Position numbers and translations under genes: made by a program
IMG/VR virus record: IMGVR_UViG_3300042114_000045
Location: 1 to 64,000 of that record
DNA: 64,000 nt
Direction: 5' to 3' (one strand)
Source: a virus
In this document: positions 29,570-38,579 of the stretch, piece by piece
Numbering within the stretch: position 1 is the stretch's first letter
Layout: every line of letters starts with the position of its first letter
The notes under the pieces: model-generated
The model's database searches: none
The model's input: the letters and a program-made list of their open reading frames with translations, nothing else
Told to the model about the DNA's origin: nothing

Positions 29570-31627
29570 TTAAGCCTTGTTGGCTTTTAGTTGTGCTTCT
29601 TTATTCTTCTGAATAAGCTCTGCTATCTTAACCTGCAGATCATGTGCTCGCATATCAGCAGCTTCTTGTGCTTTATGTCCAGCAAGTACTTCTTCGTGGT
29701 CATGATCTACGGCTTTCATCTCAATATTCTGTCTATGAGTTTGTTCAGCCCTTTGCATTTCTTCATGCATCTGTATACCTTGATCACTTTTAAGGAAATC
29801 AAGATCAAGTCTATCAGCTTCACTGCCAAGTTTTCTAGCTTTAGCAGCTTCAACTTCAGCTTTTTGTGTTTTAAGTTGCATATCAATTTTGTTTTCGTTA
29901 GCTCTAGCTTTTAAGTCTTCTATTGTAGCTTGTAAAACAGCATTCTCTAACGTAGCTTTTTGAAGTGCTAGTTGTTTCATTTGTTCAGCAGCAGGATCTG
30001 GTTGAGGTTGGTACGTTCTTAATTTCATTGCTTGTTCTGGCATTCTCATTAATTCCATTATCTGAGCCATTATTTCTTTTCTAATTGCAGGATCTTCGTT
30101 CGGACCTACGGTTTGCAATAGGAAACTTAACTCCTGACTCTTAGCCGCATTATCTTCAGCGGTACTAATCTCGATATCAATATCAATGTTACCAGTTAAG
30201 TCATCTTTTCTAATAGCTACGAATTCTTCGTTAGTAACCCTGATAACTTCTTCTTCACTTAGAAACTCAGCATTGTACGCCATCCATTTTCTCATTAAAG
30301 GTTTAATAGCATTTTCTGCTATGTTTCTAACTAAGTTCATTCTTCTCGTAGCTGTTGCGTCTAAGGCACCTCTAGCACCCGTAGCTGTTCCACCTAAACT
30401 GTTACCTGTAATACCACCACTGAAACTTTTAACACCAGTTAAACTCTCTATTTCATTGTTCATAAGACCAAGTACATCAAATGCACTATTAGGCAGTACA
30501 TTAAATTGTCCAAACCAGAAATCATTTGGTGTTCCATTAAATTCAAAGTTTTGTCCACCTACCCATTTCTTTCTATTAACCGCATCAAGAGCACCTTTTC
30601 TAACACCTACTTGTCCATTATTGCTTTGAGCCATATTATCAATAAGTCCTCTAATAATAGCCGTCTTAACTTTTTGACTGTCACCAATCATTTCAGCATT
30701 AGACTCACCATGCAATTGAAATGGTACACTACTAAATGGTGCAACAATAAATGGGGGTTTCTTATCAGGATAAGGATTACTTTGCAGTCTAATTATAGTA
30801 TCACCAACCCAAGCACATACAATAGCTTCAGCGATACCATCATTATTAACATCGTAGTTACCCCAATACTCATACACAACTATTTTCTTTCTTGGATCAT
30901 CTCTAAACCTAAATACAGTTGTATCTTGTGGTCTATAGGTTGTATCTCTTTTATCGAGTGATTGTGCAAGTTTATCAAGGTTCTTATATCTTCCATCTTG
31001 TCTAAGTGTACTCATATCAGTTTCATATCTATGAATAACGAATTGACTCTTATCTAAATCATCCATACAAGTAGGGTCTAGATAAATGTCTTCATTTCTA
31101 CATATCTTAGCAGTAGGTCTATTTCTTAAAATCTTTAGTTCAGTAGATTTCTCTGTAACTACGGTTTCTCTTCCATCAGGTCCCATAATAACTGTTTCAA
31201 CATCAACATCAATTTCTTGATCTTCATAATCCCAACCAGTTTGAATAATAGCGGTACCTTCAGTACTCATAATTTTAACTAACCTAGTAACAAAATTATA
31301 TCTATCAAACTGTCTACAGAATTGAGTATTAAGTAACAACTCACTTTGTCTAGCTGATTTAGCATCTTCAAATGTAACAGGTAAAGCTTTAACTATGTTA
31401 CTACTACTTACAAATGGATCAACTAGTGTAGCGTGTTGCCACTCTCTTTGTCTCTTTATATCTCGTGATACTATTGACGATTTACCTTTTACCTCATTAC
31501 CATATGGATCTCCGTTATCTTCACGTTTCCATGAAAGTATCTGTGAATCCCATTCTCTTTTTAGTATTTCAGCACTCTTTAAATCTGCTTTTAGTGTTGC
31601 CAATAACGTAGTTTTATCTATCTTCAT
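29570..31627 (-). CDS. Portal protein
   Basis: 685 residues, the length expected for podovirus/N4-type portals. The order is typical: N-terminal KREWDSQILSWKRE, a central domain around YWGNYDVNNDGIAEAIVCAWVGD and IVAPFSSVPFQLHGES, then GITGNSLGGTATGARGALDA, and a long charged helical C-terminus (residues about 560-680, Glu/Lys/Gln/Ala) that would form the barrel inside the head. The portal ring is the DNA-entry vertex to which the terminase and tail attach. A TAGGATAATTA-type site precedes the ATG. Confidence 0.88.
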   Translation of the reverse strand: MKIDKTTLLATLKADLKSAEILKREWDSQILSWKREDNGDPYGNEVKGKSSIVSRDIKRQREWQHATLVDPFVSSSNIVKALPVTFEDAKSARQSELLLNTQFCRQFDRYNFVTRLVKIMSTEGTAIIQTGWDYEDQEIDVDVETVIMGPDGRETVVTEKSTELKILRNRPTAKICRNEDIYLDPTCMDDLDKSQFVIHRYETDMSTLRQDGRYKNLDKLAQSLDKRDTTYRPQDTTVFRFRDDPRKKIVVYEYWGNYDVNNDGIAEAIVCAWVGDTIIRLQSNPYPDKKPPFIVAPFSSVPFQLHGESNAEMIGDSQKVKTAIIRGLIDNMAQSNNGQVGVRKGALDAVNRKKWVGGQNFEFNGTPNDFWFGQFNVLPNSAFDVLGLMNNEIESLTGVKSFSGGITGNSLGGTATGARGALDATATRRMNLVRNIAENAIKPLMRKWMAYNAEFLSEEEVIRVTNEEFVAIRKDDLTGNIDIDIEISTAEDNAAKSQELSFLLQTVGPNEDPAIRKEIMAQIMELMRMPEQAMKLRTYQPQPDPAAEQMKQLALQKATLENAVLQATIEDLKARANENKIDMQLKTQKAEVEAAKARKLGSEADRLDLDFLKSDQGIQMHEEMQRAEQTHRQNIEMKAVDHDHEEVLAGHKAQEAADMRAHDLQVKIAELIQKNKEAQLKANKA

Positions 31628-31656
31628 TAATTATCCTGTTATATTTTCTATATTGA

Positions 31657-31671
31657 TAGTATACAATACAC
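31657..31671 (-). promoter_or_regulatory. Promoter-like motif GTGTATTGTATACTA
   Basis: Second copy of the 15-mer seen at 11,426, differing in one base. It lies 30 bases upstream of the portal ATG on the minus strand, where a promoter for the head genes would be. Confidence 0.5.
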
Positions 31672-31695
31672 TAACTTTATATACGCTTATTAGTA

Positions 31696-31712
31696 CATGG
31701 CGTAAGCCACGT
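31696..31712 (-). terminator. Small hairpin after the lysis genes
   Basis: GTGGC-TTAC-GCCAT hairpin on the minus strand between the lysis cassette and the portal promoter motif. No U-run follows closely, so it may be a processing or stability hairpin. Confidence 0.3.
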
Positions 31713-31714
31713 AA

Positions 31715-31744
31715 CTATTTCTTTGGTTTTACTTTACAACCCAT
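31715..31744 (-). CDS. Possible nine-residue peptide
   Basis: MGCKVKPKK with a GGAG site six bases upstream, immediately after the endolysin gene. Too short to judge from sequence; listed because the ribosome binding site is good and very short basic ORFs near lysis genes are often kept in phages. Confidence 0.25.
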   Translation of the reverse strand: MGCKVKPKK

Positions 31745-31745
31745 G

Positions 31746-32159
31746 CTATACTCCTAATTCAAAATGTGGGTAATCTTTCATCTTCCAATCACCACCATAG
31801 ACTATCTTAACACCTACGGTTTCAGCAGCTTTCTTTACTACTTTAGCCATCTCTAAAAACCTATTAATATTATTCCAATCAATAGGGAACGGTGCGATGT
31901 CTATAGCTTTAGAAGGGTTAAAATTATGGTTACTAACTTTTTTTGTACCATCTTTATCTGTTACAGTAGCACCAGTCTTTTTCCACTCTTTACCTACTAA
32001 AGTTCTACCTTTTTTGAATAGTTCAAATTGCTCTGCAGGAGTTCTATATCCAAATAGAATAGTAAAATCATAATGCTTTATAGCCTCGTTCATAACTTTC
32101 TGTATATCAGGATGACAAGTACGTAGTCTGTCTAAACTAACTTTACCAAAACTAGGCAT
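31746..32159 (-). CDS. Endolysin, M15 (VanY/L-Ala-D-Glu peptidase type)
   Basis: 137 residues, the single-domain size of M15C phage endolysins. The zinc ligands are in place: H78 and D87 (HNFNPSKAIDIA) and H132 (YPHFEL), with FGYRTPAEQFELF at 36-48 as the conserved N-terminal motif. It cuts the peptide stem of peptidoglycan. There is no signal peptide, so it needs a holin. AAGGA lies seven bases before the ATG, inside the overlap with the upstream gene. Confidence 0.9.
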   Translation of the reverse strand: MPSFGKVSLDRLRTCHPDIQKVMNEAIKHYDFTILFGYRTPAEQFELFKKGRTLVGKEWKKTGATVTDKDGTKKVSNHNFNPSKAIDIAPFPIDWNNINRFLEMAKVVKKAAETVGVKIVYGGDWKMKDYPHFELGV

Positions 32160-32394
32160 GTGTAAGTCCTTGTATAATATTAGAAACTACTTCTTTACCT
32201 ACTTTACTACCATCAATATCTTCACCGAATCTATTACCATTACTTTCAGCAACATCTTTTAGTAAAGCAATAGCTAATTCATTATCAATTGATACCCCAC
32301 TAGTTTCAACTAATTTTCTCGTACCTTTTTTCAGTAACGCTTTAAACGTTTCGCTACTCATCACCATAAATAATATATTTACCAGTATACCCAT
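32152..32394 (-). CDS. Small membrane-tethered lysis-cassette protein
   Basis: About 80 residues. The ATG at 32,394 (MGILVNILFMVMSS) has AAAGGATATAAA upstream and is preferred over the ATG 21 bases earlier. The first 12 residues are hydrophobic, the rest helical and charged. It overlaps the endolysin start by 8 bases. A role in lysis control or as part of the holin system is likely by position only. Confidence 0.6.
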   Translation of the reverse strand: MGILVNILFMVMSSETFKALLKKGTRKLVETSGVSIDNELAIALLKDVAESNGNRFGEDIDGSKVGKEVVSNIIQGLTHA

Positions 32395-32404
32395 TTTATA
32401 TCCT

Positions 32405-32530
32405 TTAACACGCATCTCTATACGTTAACAGAACAGTACGTAGATCATCTACTAACTTTATTGCATCTTCCCATCTATTAGCTACTATAGCTACGTAAAG
32501 GTCTTTGCATAAGTCCATACATTTATACAT
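32405..32530 (-). CDS. Small protein of 41 residues in the lysis cassette
   Basis: MYKCMDLCKDLYVAIV onward, helical, four cysteines at residues 4, 8 and the C-terminus region. TAGGATAG provides a ribosome binding site before the ATG. It fills the gap between the holin-like gene and the 80-residue gene without overlaps. Unknown function. Confidence 0.5.
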   Translation of the reverse strand: MYKCMDLCKDLYVAIVANRWEDAIKLVDDLRTVLLTYRDAC

Positions 32531-32531
32531 T

Positions 32532-32798
32532 CTATCCTACTAATTGTTGTAACGCTAACCCAATAGCACTCATTATAACACCAGTTATAATACCACTTAT
32601 TGCCCCACTAAACTTAGCACTATTCTCTGCAGTATGTGTAAGTTCTGACTTCAAAGTTGTAACATCAATAGTCATTGAAGCTAATTTTGTATCAAACTTT
32701 TGAACATCTTTCTCAACTTGGTCAAGTCTATACAAAATTAATCTACTATCACCATTGTCATGACTACTTCTTCTATCTGGACCTACGAATTCACTCAT
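32532..32798 (-). CDS. Holin-like protein, XhlA type
   Basis: 88 residues. Residues 22-58 form a coiled coil (LILYRLDQVEKDVQKFDTK onward) and residues 63-86 one membrane segment (SGAISGIITGVIMSAIGLAL). This coiled-coil plus C-terminal membrane layout is that of haemolysin XhlA-type lysis proteins. Within two bases of the PAS gene stop. Confidence 0.7.
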   Translation of the reverse strand: MSEFVGPDRRSSHDNGDSRLILYRLDQVEKDVQKFDTKLASMTIDVTTLKSELTHTAENSAKFSGAISGIITGVIMSAIGLALQQLVG

Positions 32799-32800
32799 GA

Positions 32801-33469
32801 TTACTCCTCTTTACCACTAAATTTGAATTTATTAAATATACCTGCTGTTATCATTGGACACTTAGCTCCAATACATTCATTAGCTATATATGCATTAATG
32901 TACTCAGTAAGGTCTCTACCACTACCAACTACTCCAATTAACTCACCCTCAAAAAACACAGGAGCTTTAAATACTTCAAGGTGCATCATTTCACCTTTAA
33001 CTTTTCCTTCTTCTAAAAATCTACCATCATCTTTTGTAAATGAGCCATCTTTAGTTTTATTAATAACTACTACGTCGCTATTATCACAAACTTCACCGAA
33101 TGTATGATTATCAGCACCAAATCTTTCTTTAGCAGCCAACGCCATTGTAACATCATTTTTACCAATAGGATCTCTATCAAATAGCAACCCATCTCTTATA
33201 GCTTTATTTGCATATAGATAATTACCTTCTAAGTCTTTCATCCATAACATATCAGGGAGAACTTCCATCATTGCTTCCATTATAGCTTCTTGTCTCTGAA
33301 CTTTGGATTCCCAAAAAGCTCTCTCCTGCTTCAACTCTTCCTTTATTGCTTTAGCAATACCGTGCAACTCTTCCATACTATTTATTAGCCTATCTAACGA
33401 GGGAGTTTCCGTACTAGCTACGCATTTACCCTTTAACCAATTATATGCATTATCTACTATTCCACTCAT
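32801..33469 (-). CDS. PAS-domain protein in the lysis cassette
   Basis: 222 residues. After a short N-terminal helix and a coiled-coil linker (residues 38-68) comes a PAS fold: VLPDMLWMKDLEGNYLYANKA (70-90), PIGKND (101-106), EVFKAPVFFEGELIGVVGSGRDLTE (165-189). This exact style (LPDMLWMKDLEGNYLYAN, F-GE-C-NSD) is familiar from PAS domains of Campylobacterota sensor proteins. There is no kinase, GGDEF or HD-GYP output domain. The C-terminal tail carries Cys199 and Cys204. Probably taken from a host sensor protein; it could sense redox state, metabolite or ligand and gate lysis, which is speculation. GGAG-type site before the ATG. Confidence 0.75.
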   Translation of the reverse strand: MSGIVDNAYNWLKGKCVASTETPSLDRLINSMEELHGIAKAIKEELKQERAFWESKVQRQEAIMEAMMEVLPDMLWMKDLEGNYLYANKAIRDGLLFDRDPIGKNDVTMALAAKERFGADNHTFGEVCDNSDVVVINKTKDGSFTKDDGRFLEEGKVKGEMMHLEVFKAPVFFEGELIGVVGSGRDLTEYINAYIANECIGAKCPMITAGIFNKFKFSGKEE

Positions 33470-33518
33470 TTGTGTCTCCGTTTTCTTTATAACTAAATTA
33501 TTACATAATGTAGCTTTA

Positions 33519-33540
33519 GTACGCCTTACACGGCGTACTA
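33519..33540 (-). terminator. Hairpin at the end of the kelch-like gene
   Basis: Perfect 8-bp stem AGTACGCC/GGCGTACT with a 6-base loop, starting within the stop codon of the upstream gene and followed by AAAGCTACATTATG without a strong U-run. A Rho-independent or processing hairpin between fibre island and lysis cassette. Confidence 0.45.
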
Positions 33541-34968
33541 ACTATCTATAAGTGCACAACGAACAAACGCTGGACTTGAATGTAGTATAATATAGTAAAA
33601 GTCGATACCGTCCGGACTCGTTAGAATACAACTCTTGTCCCCAACTACTGCTGTACTATTAGGGTATAACCATTGGTACAATTTAGGTACTAAAGTGTTT
33701 CTATATGGTACACCTTCATAAATTCTCATAGTATTATCTTTTTGTATAAATAAACTTCCTTGTTTACCATTAAATCCTCTAGCAGCAACCGTAGTACCAG
33801 TAGTAAATGTTTCAGTGCTAGGATAATAAGTCTCAGTAGCCCAAGTATTCGCTACTAGATCATATATATAGACACTAGATGTTGCCCCACCTCTTAAACA
33901 CCAAAGCTTATCTGGACTATATGCAGGTAACCATTTTAAAGCTCCACCTAGGCCAACACCACCAGGTGCAGCTGCTATAGCAGGATTTCCACTATTAGCA
34001 CTAGTTGTTGCCCAAGCGTTAGCACCTATGTTATACCTATAAACAACAGTAGCATTACTACCAACCAAGTACATATTTCCATAGTACCCAGCAGTAGCAG
34101 CACTTGGAATACCAACTCTTAATGGAGCTACTGTTAATGATGTAGCAGAAGCAGCAGCCGCAGCCGTTAAAACTGCATACTTATCTACTTCAATTATTGA
34201 GTTAGCTGGTATACCTTTCTGTAGTGGATATATAGTCAATGTAGTTGCACTAGCAGCACTATCAGCACTTAAACAGAGTTCACAACCGTTATAGCACTGT
34301 AATATCGTACCAGCCTTCATAGCTTCAGTAGCACCAGTAACGGTTAAACTTGTAGTACCTCTAGCTGCAGCAGCAGTTATAGTAATATCATATTTACCAA
34401 ATCTTAATATTGTACCAGACACTAATGCTTCAGGCAGTGCAGTAACCGATACAGTTGTAGCTCCAGCAGCAGCCAAAGCACTTGTAGTTATAGTTCTTGT
34501 AACACCAGAATGATATGCAGTTTCATAATTATTTCTAGGTACACTAGGGTACATTAGATAACAATCAGTTGCAAATGTAGCTGGAATACCAGTTGTACCT
34601 AAGTTAGCAGCCCAAGTATTAGTAGCAACATTATATTTATAAAAATAACATATTGTAGCATTACCTACGAATAAATAAATAGAACCAAATACTTGTCCGC
34701 TAAATTGTCCACCAACTACTTTTGTATACATCATATTAGCAACTGTTCCTGTTTGTGTAGGAGGTGTTGCTAATTGTTGCCAGCAATCAAACCAAGTACA
34801 GTATCTCCAAAACTGTGCAGCAGTTGCAGAAGTTTGTATGTAGTAATATATGTATCTTTTATCATCATCTACGAAGTTTGATCCGGCTATACCGGTAGCA
34901 GGTGCAAAACTAAGTTGCTCCCACATCGGTCTATCGATCATCGGTCTATTATTATTAGTTATCGCCAT
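33538..34968 (-). CDS. Kelch-like fibre protein with inserted beta-repeats
   Basis: 476 residues. Kelch-style blades are seen near residues 50-70, 100-130, 310-325 and 365-380 (YNVATNTWAANLG, YNIGANAWATTSA, YDLVANTWATE). Residues about 165-290 hold four copies of an Ala/Thr-rich beta unit (GATTVSV, GTTSLTV, SATTLTI, SATSLTV). Kelch propellers in phages usually bind receptors or sit on fibre trunks. Start inside the end of the 52-residue gene. AAGG-poor region upstream; GATAA-ATG context. Confidence 0.65.
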   Translation of the reverse strand: MAITNNNRPMIDRPMWEQLSFAPATGIAGSNFVDDDKRYIYYYIQTSATAAQFWRYCTWFDCWQQLATPPTQTGTVANMMYTKVVGGQFSGQVFGSIYLFVGNATICYFYKYNVATNTWAANLGTTGIPATFATDCYLMYPSVPRNNYETAYHSGVTRTITTSALAAAGATTVSVTALPEALVSGTILRFGKYDITITAAAARGTTSLTVTGATEAMKAGTILQCYNGCELCLSADSAASATTLTIYPLQKGIPANSIIEVDKYAVLTAAAAASATSLTVAPLRVGIPSAATAGYYGNMYLVGSNATVVYRYNIGANAWATTSANSGNPAIAAAPGGVGLGGALKWLPAYSPDKLWCLRGGATSSVYIYDLVANTWATETYYPSTETFTTGTTVAARGFNGKQGSLFIQKDNTMRIYEGVPYRNTLVPKLYQWLYPNSTAVVGDKSCILTSPDGIDFYYIILHSSPAFVRCALIDS

Positions 34969-35113
34969 AAACTATCCTTTTTATCATTTCATCCGTTACA
35001 TTAAACTCTTTATCTGCTAAATTTGTAATACCAAACTTAACCTCAACTATTCTATCCGCAGGTATAACCGCTTCTAATTCTTCATTACTTGTTTCTTTTA
35101 GTTCCGCAATCAT
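34955..35113 (-). CDS. Small protein of 52 residues in the fibre island
   Basis: MIAELKETSNEELEAVIPAD onward, acidic and helical. It has a strong AAGGA 7 bases before the ATG, overlaps the kelch gene start by 14 bases and the upstream 85-residue gene stop by 4. Unknown, probably a fibre assembly accessory or chaperone-sized protein. Confidence 0.6.
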   Translation of the reverse strand: MIAELKETSNEELEAVIPADRIVEVKFGITNLADKEFNVTDEMIKRIVYGDN

Positions 35114-35367
35114 ACAAAATTCCTTCTTACTGAGCTATAATACATATTAGCAGAATTACTAATAGCAGCACTAGCTTTACCTTGATCACCAAAACCAATA
35201 TTACCTGTACCAACAGTAGTTACAGTAGTTAACGACCCTGAAACACTCGTTGCTCCACTTATTCTTAAAGCAGATGTAGTGTCAAAACTAAATCTACCAA
35301 ATTTATTAATTAAGTTCTTTATACTATAGTCATTAGCTAAATCACCAAACATATTTGTTATAGTCAT
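35110..35367 (-). CDS. Small fibre-island protein
   Basis: 85 residues (MTITNMFGDLANDYSIKNLINKFGRFSFD onward), Ser/Thr/Gly-rich second half. Short proteins of this kind are common next to phage fibres and may cap or attach them. AAGGA-type site before the ATG. Not recognised further. Confidence 0.6.
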   Translation of the reverse strand: MTITNMFGDLANDYSIKNLINKFGRFSFDTTSALRISGATSVSGSLTTVTTVGTGNIGFGDQGKASAAISNSANMYYSSVRRNFV

Positions 35368-35370
35368 ATT

Positions 35371-36693
35371 TTATCCTTCTACCAAATTAAATGTAATTGT
35401 ACCATCAGTTCCCTTACATATCCATAAAGCCGAAGCTCCAACATCTATAGTAGGCGTAGCTTCTTGTATAAATACATTTTGTTCAGGTACGCTTATTACT
35501 ATATCTCCGCTACCTAGTAAACTATTACCATTAATTGTTTTAATATTCGTACCACTTACTAAAGTAGTTTGTTTTCCATCCCAACTACTTTTTTCTATAT
35601 CTGTTACAAACCTGTTATTAGAGTCTTGTGTTATAATACTAGCAGGATGGCTAACTGGGTGTGTGTATATAGTATCTGCGGCCCATTTCGTGTCACACTC
35701 AGATATTATAGCTATCACATCACCAGTTAGATCAATACCGTTACCGGCAGTATATGTAGTTCCTCCACCGCTAGGCGTAGCCCAACAAGCCTTACCTGCT
35801 GCATCTGACGTAAGGACTTTACCAACTCCCTGAGTTCCATCTACTATACAAACAGAACCTAAACAGTCAACAGAAAACTTTATGTTATAGTCATCAGTAG
35901 TTGTACCGTGTGCATTACTACCGTAACCTACAGCAAATATCTTACTAGAAGAACTTCCAATTTGTGTACACTGCCCTAGAACTAATGAACTAGCAGTGTA
36001 AGCACGAGTATTACAGCCAATAGTTGTAGAGTAATTACCAGCAGCACGAGTGTTATAACCCATAGCTATAGAGGTATCGCCAGCAGCACAAGTATTATAA
36101 CCCACCGCTAAAGAGTTACTACCAATAGCACAAGCATAATAACCAATTGCTGTAGAACTATGCCCAGCAGCATAGGTACTATGACCCATAGCCGTAGACC
36201 TACGACCTTCAGCAATAGTACTCTGACCCATAGCCATAGAGTAACATCCAGTAGCGCAAGTACTATAGCCCATAGCTATAGAGGTACATCCAGTAGCACC
36301 TGTAGTAGTTGAGACGCTAGGTGAATAACTCAAATCAATAGCGTTACATCCTATGTCACCATAGTTACCAGGATTCGCAGCACGATAACATGTTCCGTAT
36401 CCTGTCTTAGTATTTTCTGTTATTACACATATAGCGTTAGAACCAACAGTATCGGTAGACCACTTAGTATCACAAGCTGCAGTAACAGCAACTACATCAC
36501 CTGTTAAATCAATTGCATTTCCTGCTGTATATGTAGTTCCTCCTCCACCAGCAATGACTAAGTCTCCACTTCCAAGCAGACTAGTTCCATTAACAGTCTT
36601 AATATCAGTACCACTAACTAGTACATCCTGTTTACCTTTTAACTCAGTACCGACAGCTGTAGCCAGTGCAGATATACAACTATCCATACTCAT
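35371..36693 (-). CDS. Tail fibre with YadA-head-like repeats
   Basis: 440 residues. Residues about 140-240 are about seven 14-residue repeats of the YadA-head type (SIAMGYSTCATGCYS, STAMGHSTYAAGHS). Flanking modules (GSGDLVIAGGGGTTYTAGNAIDL and its second copy near 345) and a shared KIFAVGYG…DGTQG-GKVL block occur again in the 634-residue fibre. About 17 cysteines, many in the repeat turns. Such left-handed beta-rolls form trimers. AAGGATTATAG-type site before the ATG. Confidence 0.75.
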   Translation of the reverse strand: MSMDSCISALATAVGTELKGKQDVLVSGTDIKTVNGTSLLGSGDLVIAGGGGTTYTAGNAIDLTGDVVAVTAACDTKWSTDTVGSNAICVITENTKTGYGTCYRAANPGNYGDIGCNAIDLSYSPSVSTTTGATGCTSIAMGYSTCATGCYSMAMGQSTIAEGRRSTAMGHSTYAAGHSSTAIGYYACAIGSNSLAVGYNTCAAGDTSIAMGYNTRAAGNYSTTIGCNTRAYTASSLVLGQCTQIGSSSSKIFAVGYGSNAHGTTTDDYNIKFSVDCLGSVCIVDGTQGVGKVLTSDAAGKACWATPSGGGTTYTAGNGIDLTGDVIAIISECDTKWAADTIYTHPVSHPASIITQDSNNRFVTDIEKSSWDGKQTTLVSGTNIKTINGNSLLGSGDIVISVPEQNVFIQEATPTIDVGASALWICKGTDGTITFNLVEG

Positions 36694-36702
36694 CTATAAT
36701 CC

Positions 36703-37857
36703 TTACACTAAAGCAGCGTTAAATACAGCTACATAATCAGTATTTGTAGCACCTATATCAGAAGAAGCCTGTGCACCAGTAATATCAGCAACAGCTAATG
36801 TAACAGCGCCAGTTCTACCTGCAACCGTAGTTACAGGAGCATTTGCCCAGCTTAAAGACCCAGCAGTTGCACCCGCCATTAAGAACTTACCATTATTAGT
36901 AGTACTTGTAGCTGGTACGTGTAAACTACCATCAGTAGATGGGTGTGTATAAACTGTATCTGTCCAAGGAATATTCACTACACCTTGCCCAGAAGCATTA
37001 GTTTGCAACCCATAAGTTCTACTAGCCGTAGTGGTAACTGCACTAGCAGCAACAGTCTGTACAGTATCACTATTAATCTTGATACCACCTAATATAGTAG
37101 TAGTACCAGCTGGTAGTGTATAAGCCGTAGCACCAGAAGCAATACCATCTAACTTAGTTTTATCTGTAGCACTCATAAATCCTGCAACACTAGTAGTAGC
37201 AGCACCATGCGCAGCACCAGTATCACCAACGTGTGTACTAGGAGCAGCATCAGTAATACCATAACCACTTAGTGTAGTTGGATTTGTACCTGCTGTTACT
37301 CTACCTTTTGCATCAACAGTAACGCTTTTATAAGTAGAAGCAGTTACACCACTATTAGCCAACGTAGCTGCACCAGTAACATTCCCAGAACCATCAAATG
37401 ATCCAGATGTATACGTTACATCACCAGTAATCGCAATAGTTCTACCAGTAGCTAACTTCGTAGCTGTTAATACATTCTTATCTGCATCGGCAGTGTTATC
37501 AACATTTCCTAAACCTACGTCACCTTTGACGAGAGTAACTACCCCAGTTTTACCTGCAACGCTATCAACAGCACCAGAAGCAATTTGTGTATAAACACTT
37601 CCACTCCATCTATAAGTTCTATTAGTATCTAACGTAACATATAATATACCTGCAACACCTGTACCAGGCAACGCTGCAAGATTAGCATATTCTACTACAT
37701 CATCTACGAAACTTGGTAATTGTGCACTCGGTATTTTACCACCACCATCTAGAGTTGCAACTCCATTTGCAGCACCTTTTTCACTACTCGAAATCTTACC
37801 TTTAACTGCTGTACCTATCGAGGTAAAAACACTTTGTAATCCACTATCTAAACTCAT
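36703..37857 (-). CDS. Tail fibre with phage-fibre repeats
   Basis: 384 residues. GKTGVVTLVKGDVGLGNVDN near residues 105-125 and 355-370, YKSVTVDAKGRVTAGTNPTTLSGYGITDA near 188-215 are classical phage fibre repeat units. The N-terminus (MSLDSGLQSVFTSIGTAVKGK) parallels that of the 440-residue fibre, suggesting a shared attachment module. No cysteine, unlike its neighbours. AAAGGATATA then ATG. Confidence 0.75.
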   Translation of the reverse strand: MSLDSGLQSVFTSIGTAVKGKISSSEKGAANGVATLDGGGKIPSAQLPSFVDDVVEYANLAALPGTGVAGILYVTLDTNRTYRWSGSVYTQIASGAVDSVAGKTGVVTLVKGDVGLGNVDNTADADKNVLTATKLATGRTIAITGDVTYTSGSFDGSGNVTGAATLANSGVTASTYKSVTVDAKGRVTAGTNPTTLSGYGITDAAPSTHVGDTGAAHGAATTSVAGFMSATDKTKLDGIASGATAYTLPAGTTTILGGIKINSDTVQTVAASAVTTTASRTYGLQTNASGQGVVNIPWTDTVYTHPSTDGSLHVPATSTTNNGKFLMAGATAGSLSWANAPVTTVAGRTGAVTLAVADITGAQASSDIGATNTDYVAVFNAALV

Positions 37858-37867
37858 ATTATATCCT

Positions 37868-38179
37868 TTAATTTAATAACGCATTTAGAAATACGTTTGT
37901 ATAATTTACTTGCCCAACTACATTATCATATACTTGCGCCAACTCAGCTACATCATCAGCTGTTAAATCTTCATAAGTTAAAGGATCACCTTTAACTCCT
38001 TGTGTACCAGGAGGCCCCTGTAAACCAGTCTCTATCACAACCGTAGGTGTAACAGCTTCTTCTGAAACTACTACATTAACTACGTCTCCACTAGTAATAT
38101 CGACAGAATTGGCATCGGCAAGATTAGTTACCTCAACAGTACTGTAGGTATTATAGTTAACTGTTATATCATTAGCCAT
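37868..38179 (-). CDS. Short collagen-like fibre-associated protein
   Basis: 103 residues: beta-rich start, then a short collagen-type GPPG tract (GLQGPPGTQGVKGDP, residues 53-67), then a helix. Resembles the small proteins that link fibres in podoviruses. AAGTTGAT-type site before the ATG. Confidence 0.6.
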   Translation of the reverse strand: MANDITVNYNTYSTVEVTNLADANSVDITSGDVVNVVVSEEAVTPTVVIETGLQGPPGTQGVKGDPLTYEDLTADDVAELAQVYDNVVGQVNYTNVFLNALLN

Positions 38180-38180
38180 A

Positions 38181-38522
38181 TTATATCAACTTACCTTTTA
38201 CTAGTAGTTTAATTGCTTTAGAAGTCTGTTCAATACCAGATGCTGTTGTGTATTTAAAGTCTACAAAATATGAATCATCCACTAGAACTTCTGTGTCTTT
38301 AACCATTATACTAAATGTACCATTAACTAAACCATCAGTTGTTACACTTCTATTGATAGTTGGGGCGTTTGAGTTAATTTCGATAACAGCAGTATCATCA
38401 GAATTAAGTATGCTGACAGTAATAGTAAATGTGCTTAAATCAACAGGCGTAGAAGTGCCTGCTTGTTTGTAATTACATGTGAGTTGTAACGTGTCTCCAC
38501 GCTTTATAGCTATAGTATCCAT
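38181..38522 (-). CDS. Ig-like/BppU-type small tail protein
   Basis: 113 residues: IAIKRGDTLQLTCNYKQAG opening and VDDSYFVDFKYTTASG closing, the pattern of small beta-sandwich proteins upstream of phage fibres. AAGGATTATA before the ATG. Probably an adaptor. Confidence 0.6.
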   Translation of the reverse strand: MDTIAIKRGDTLQLTCNYKQAGTSTPVDLSTFTITVSILNSDDTAVIEINSNAPTINRSVTTDGLVNGTFSIMVKDTEVLVDDSYFVDFKYTTASGIEQTSKAIKLLVKGKLI

Positions 38523-38579
38523 TATAATCCTTATTGTTTATTACAACTATATTATACAGATACTTAACTTATGTTATCC

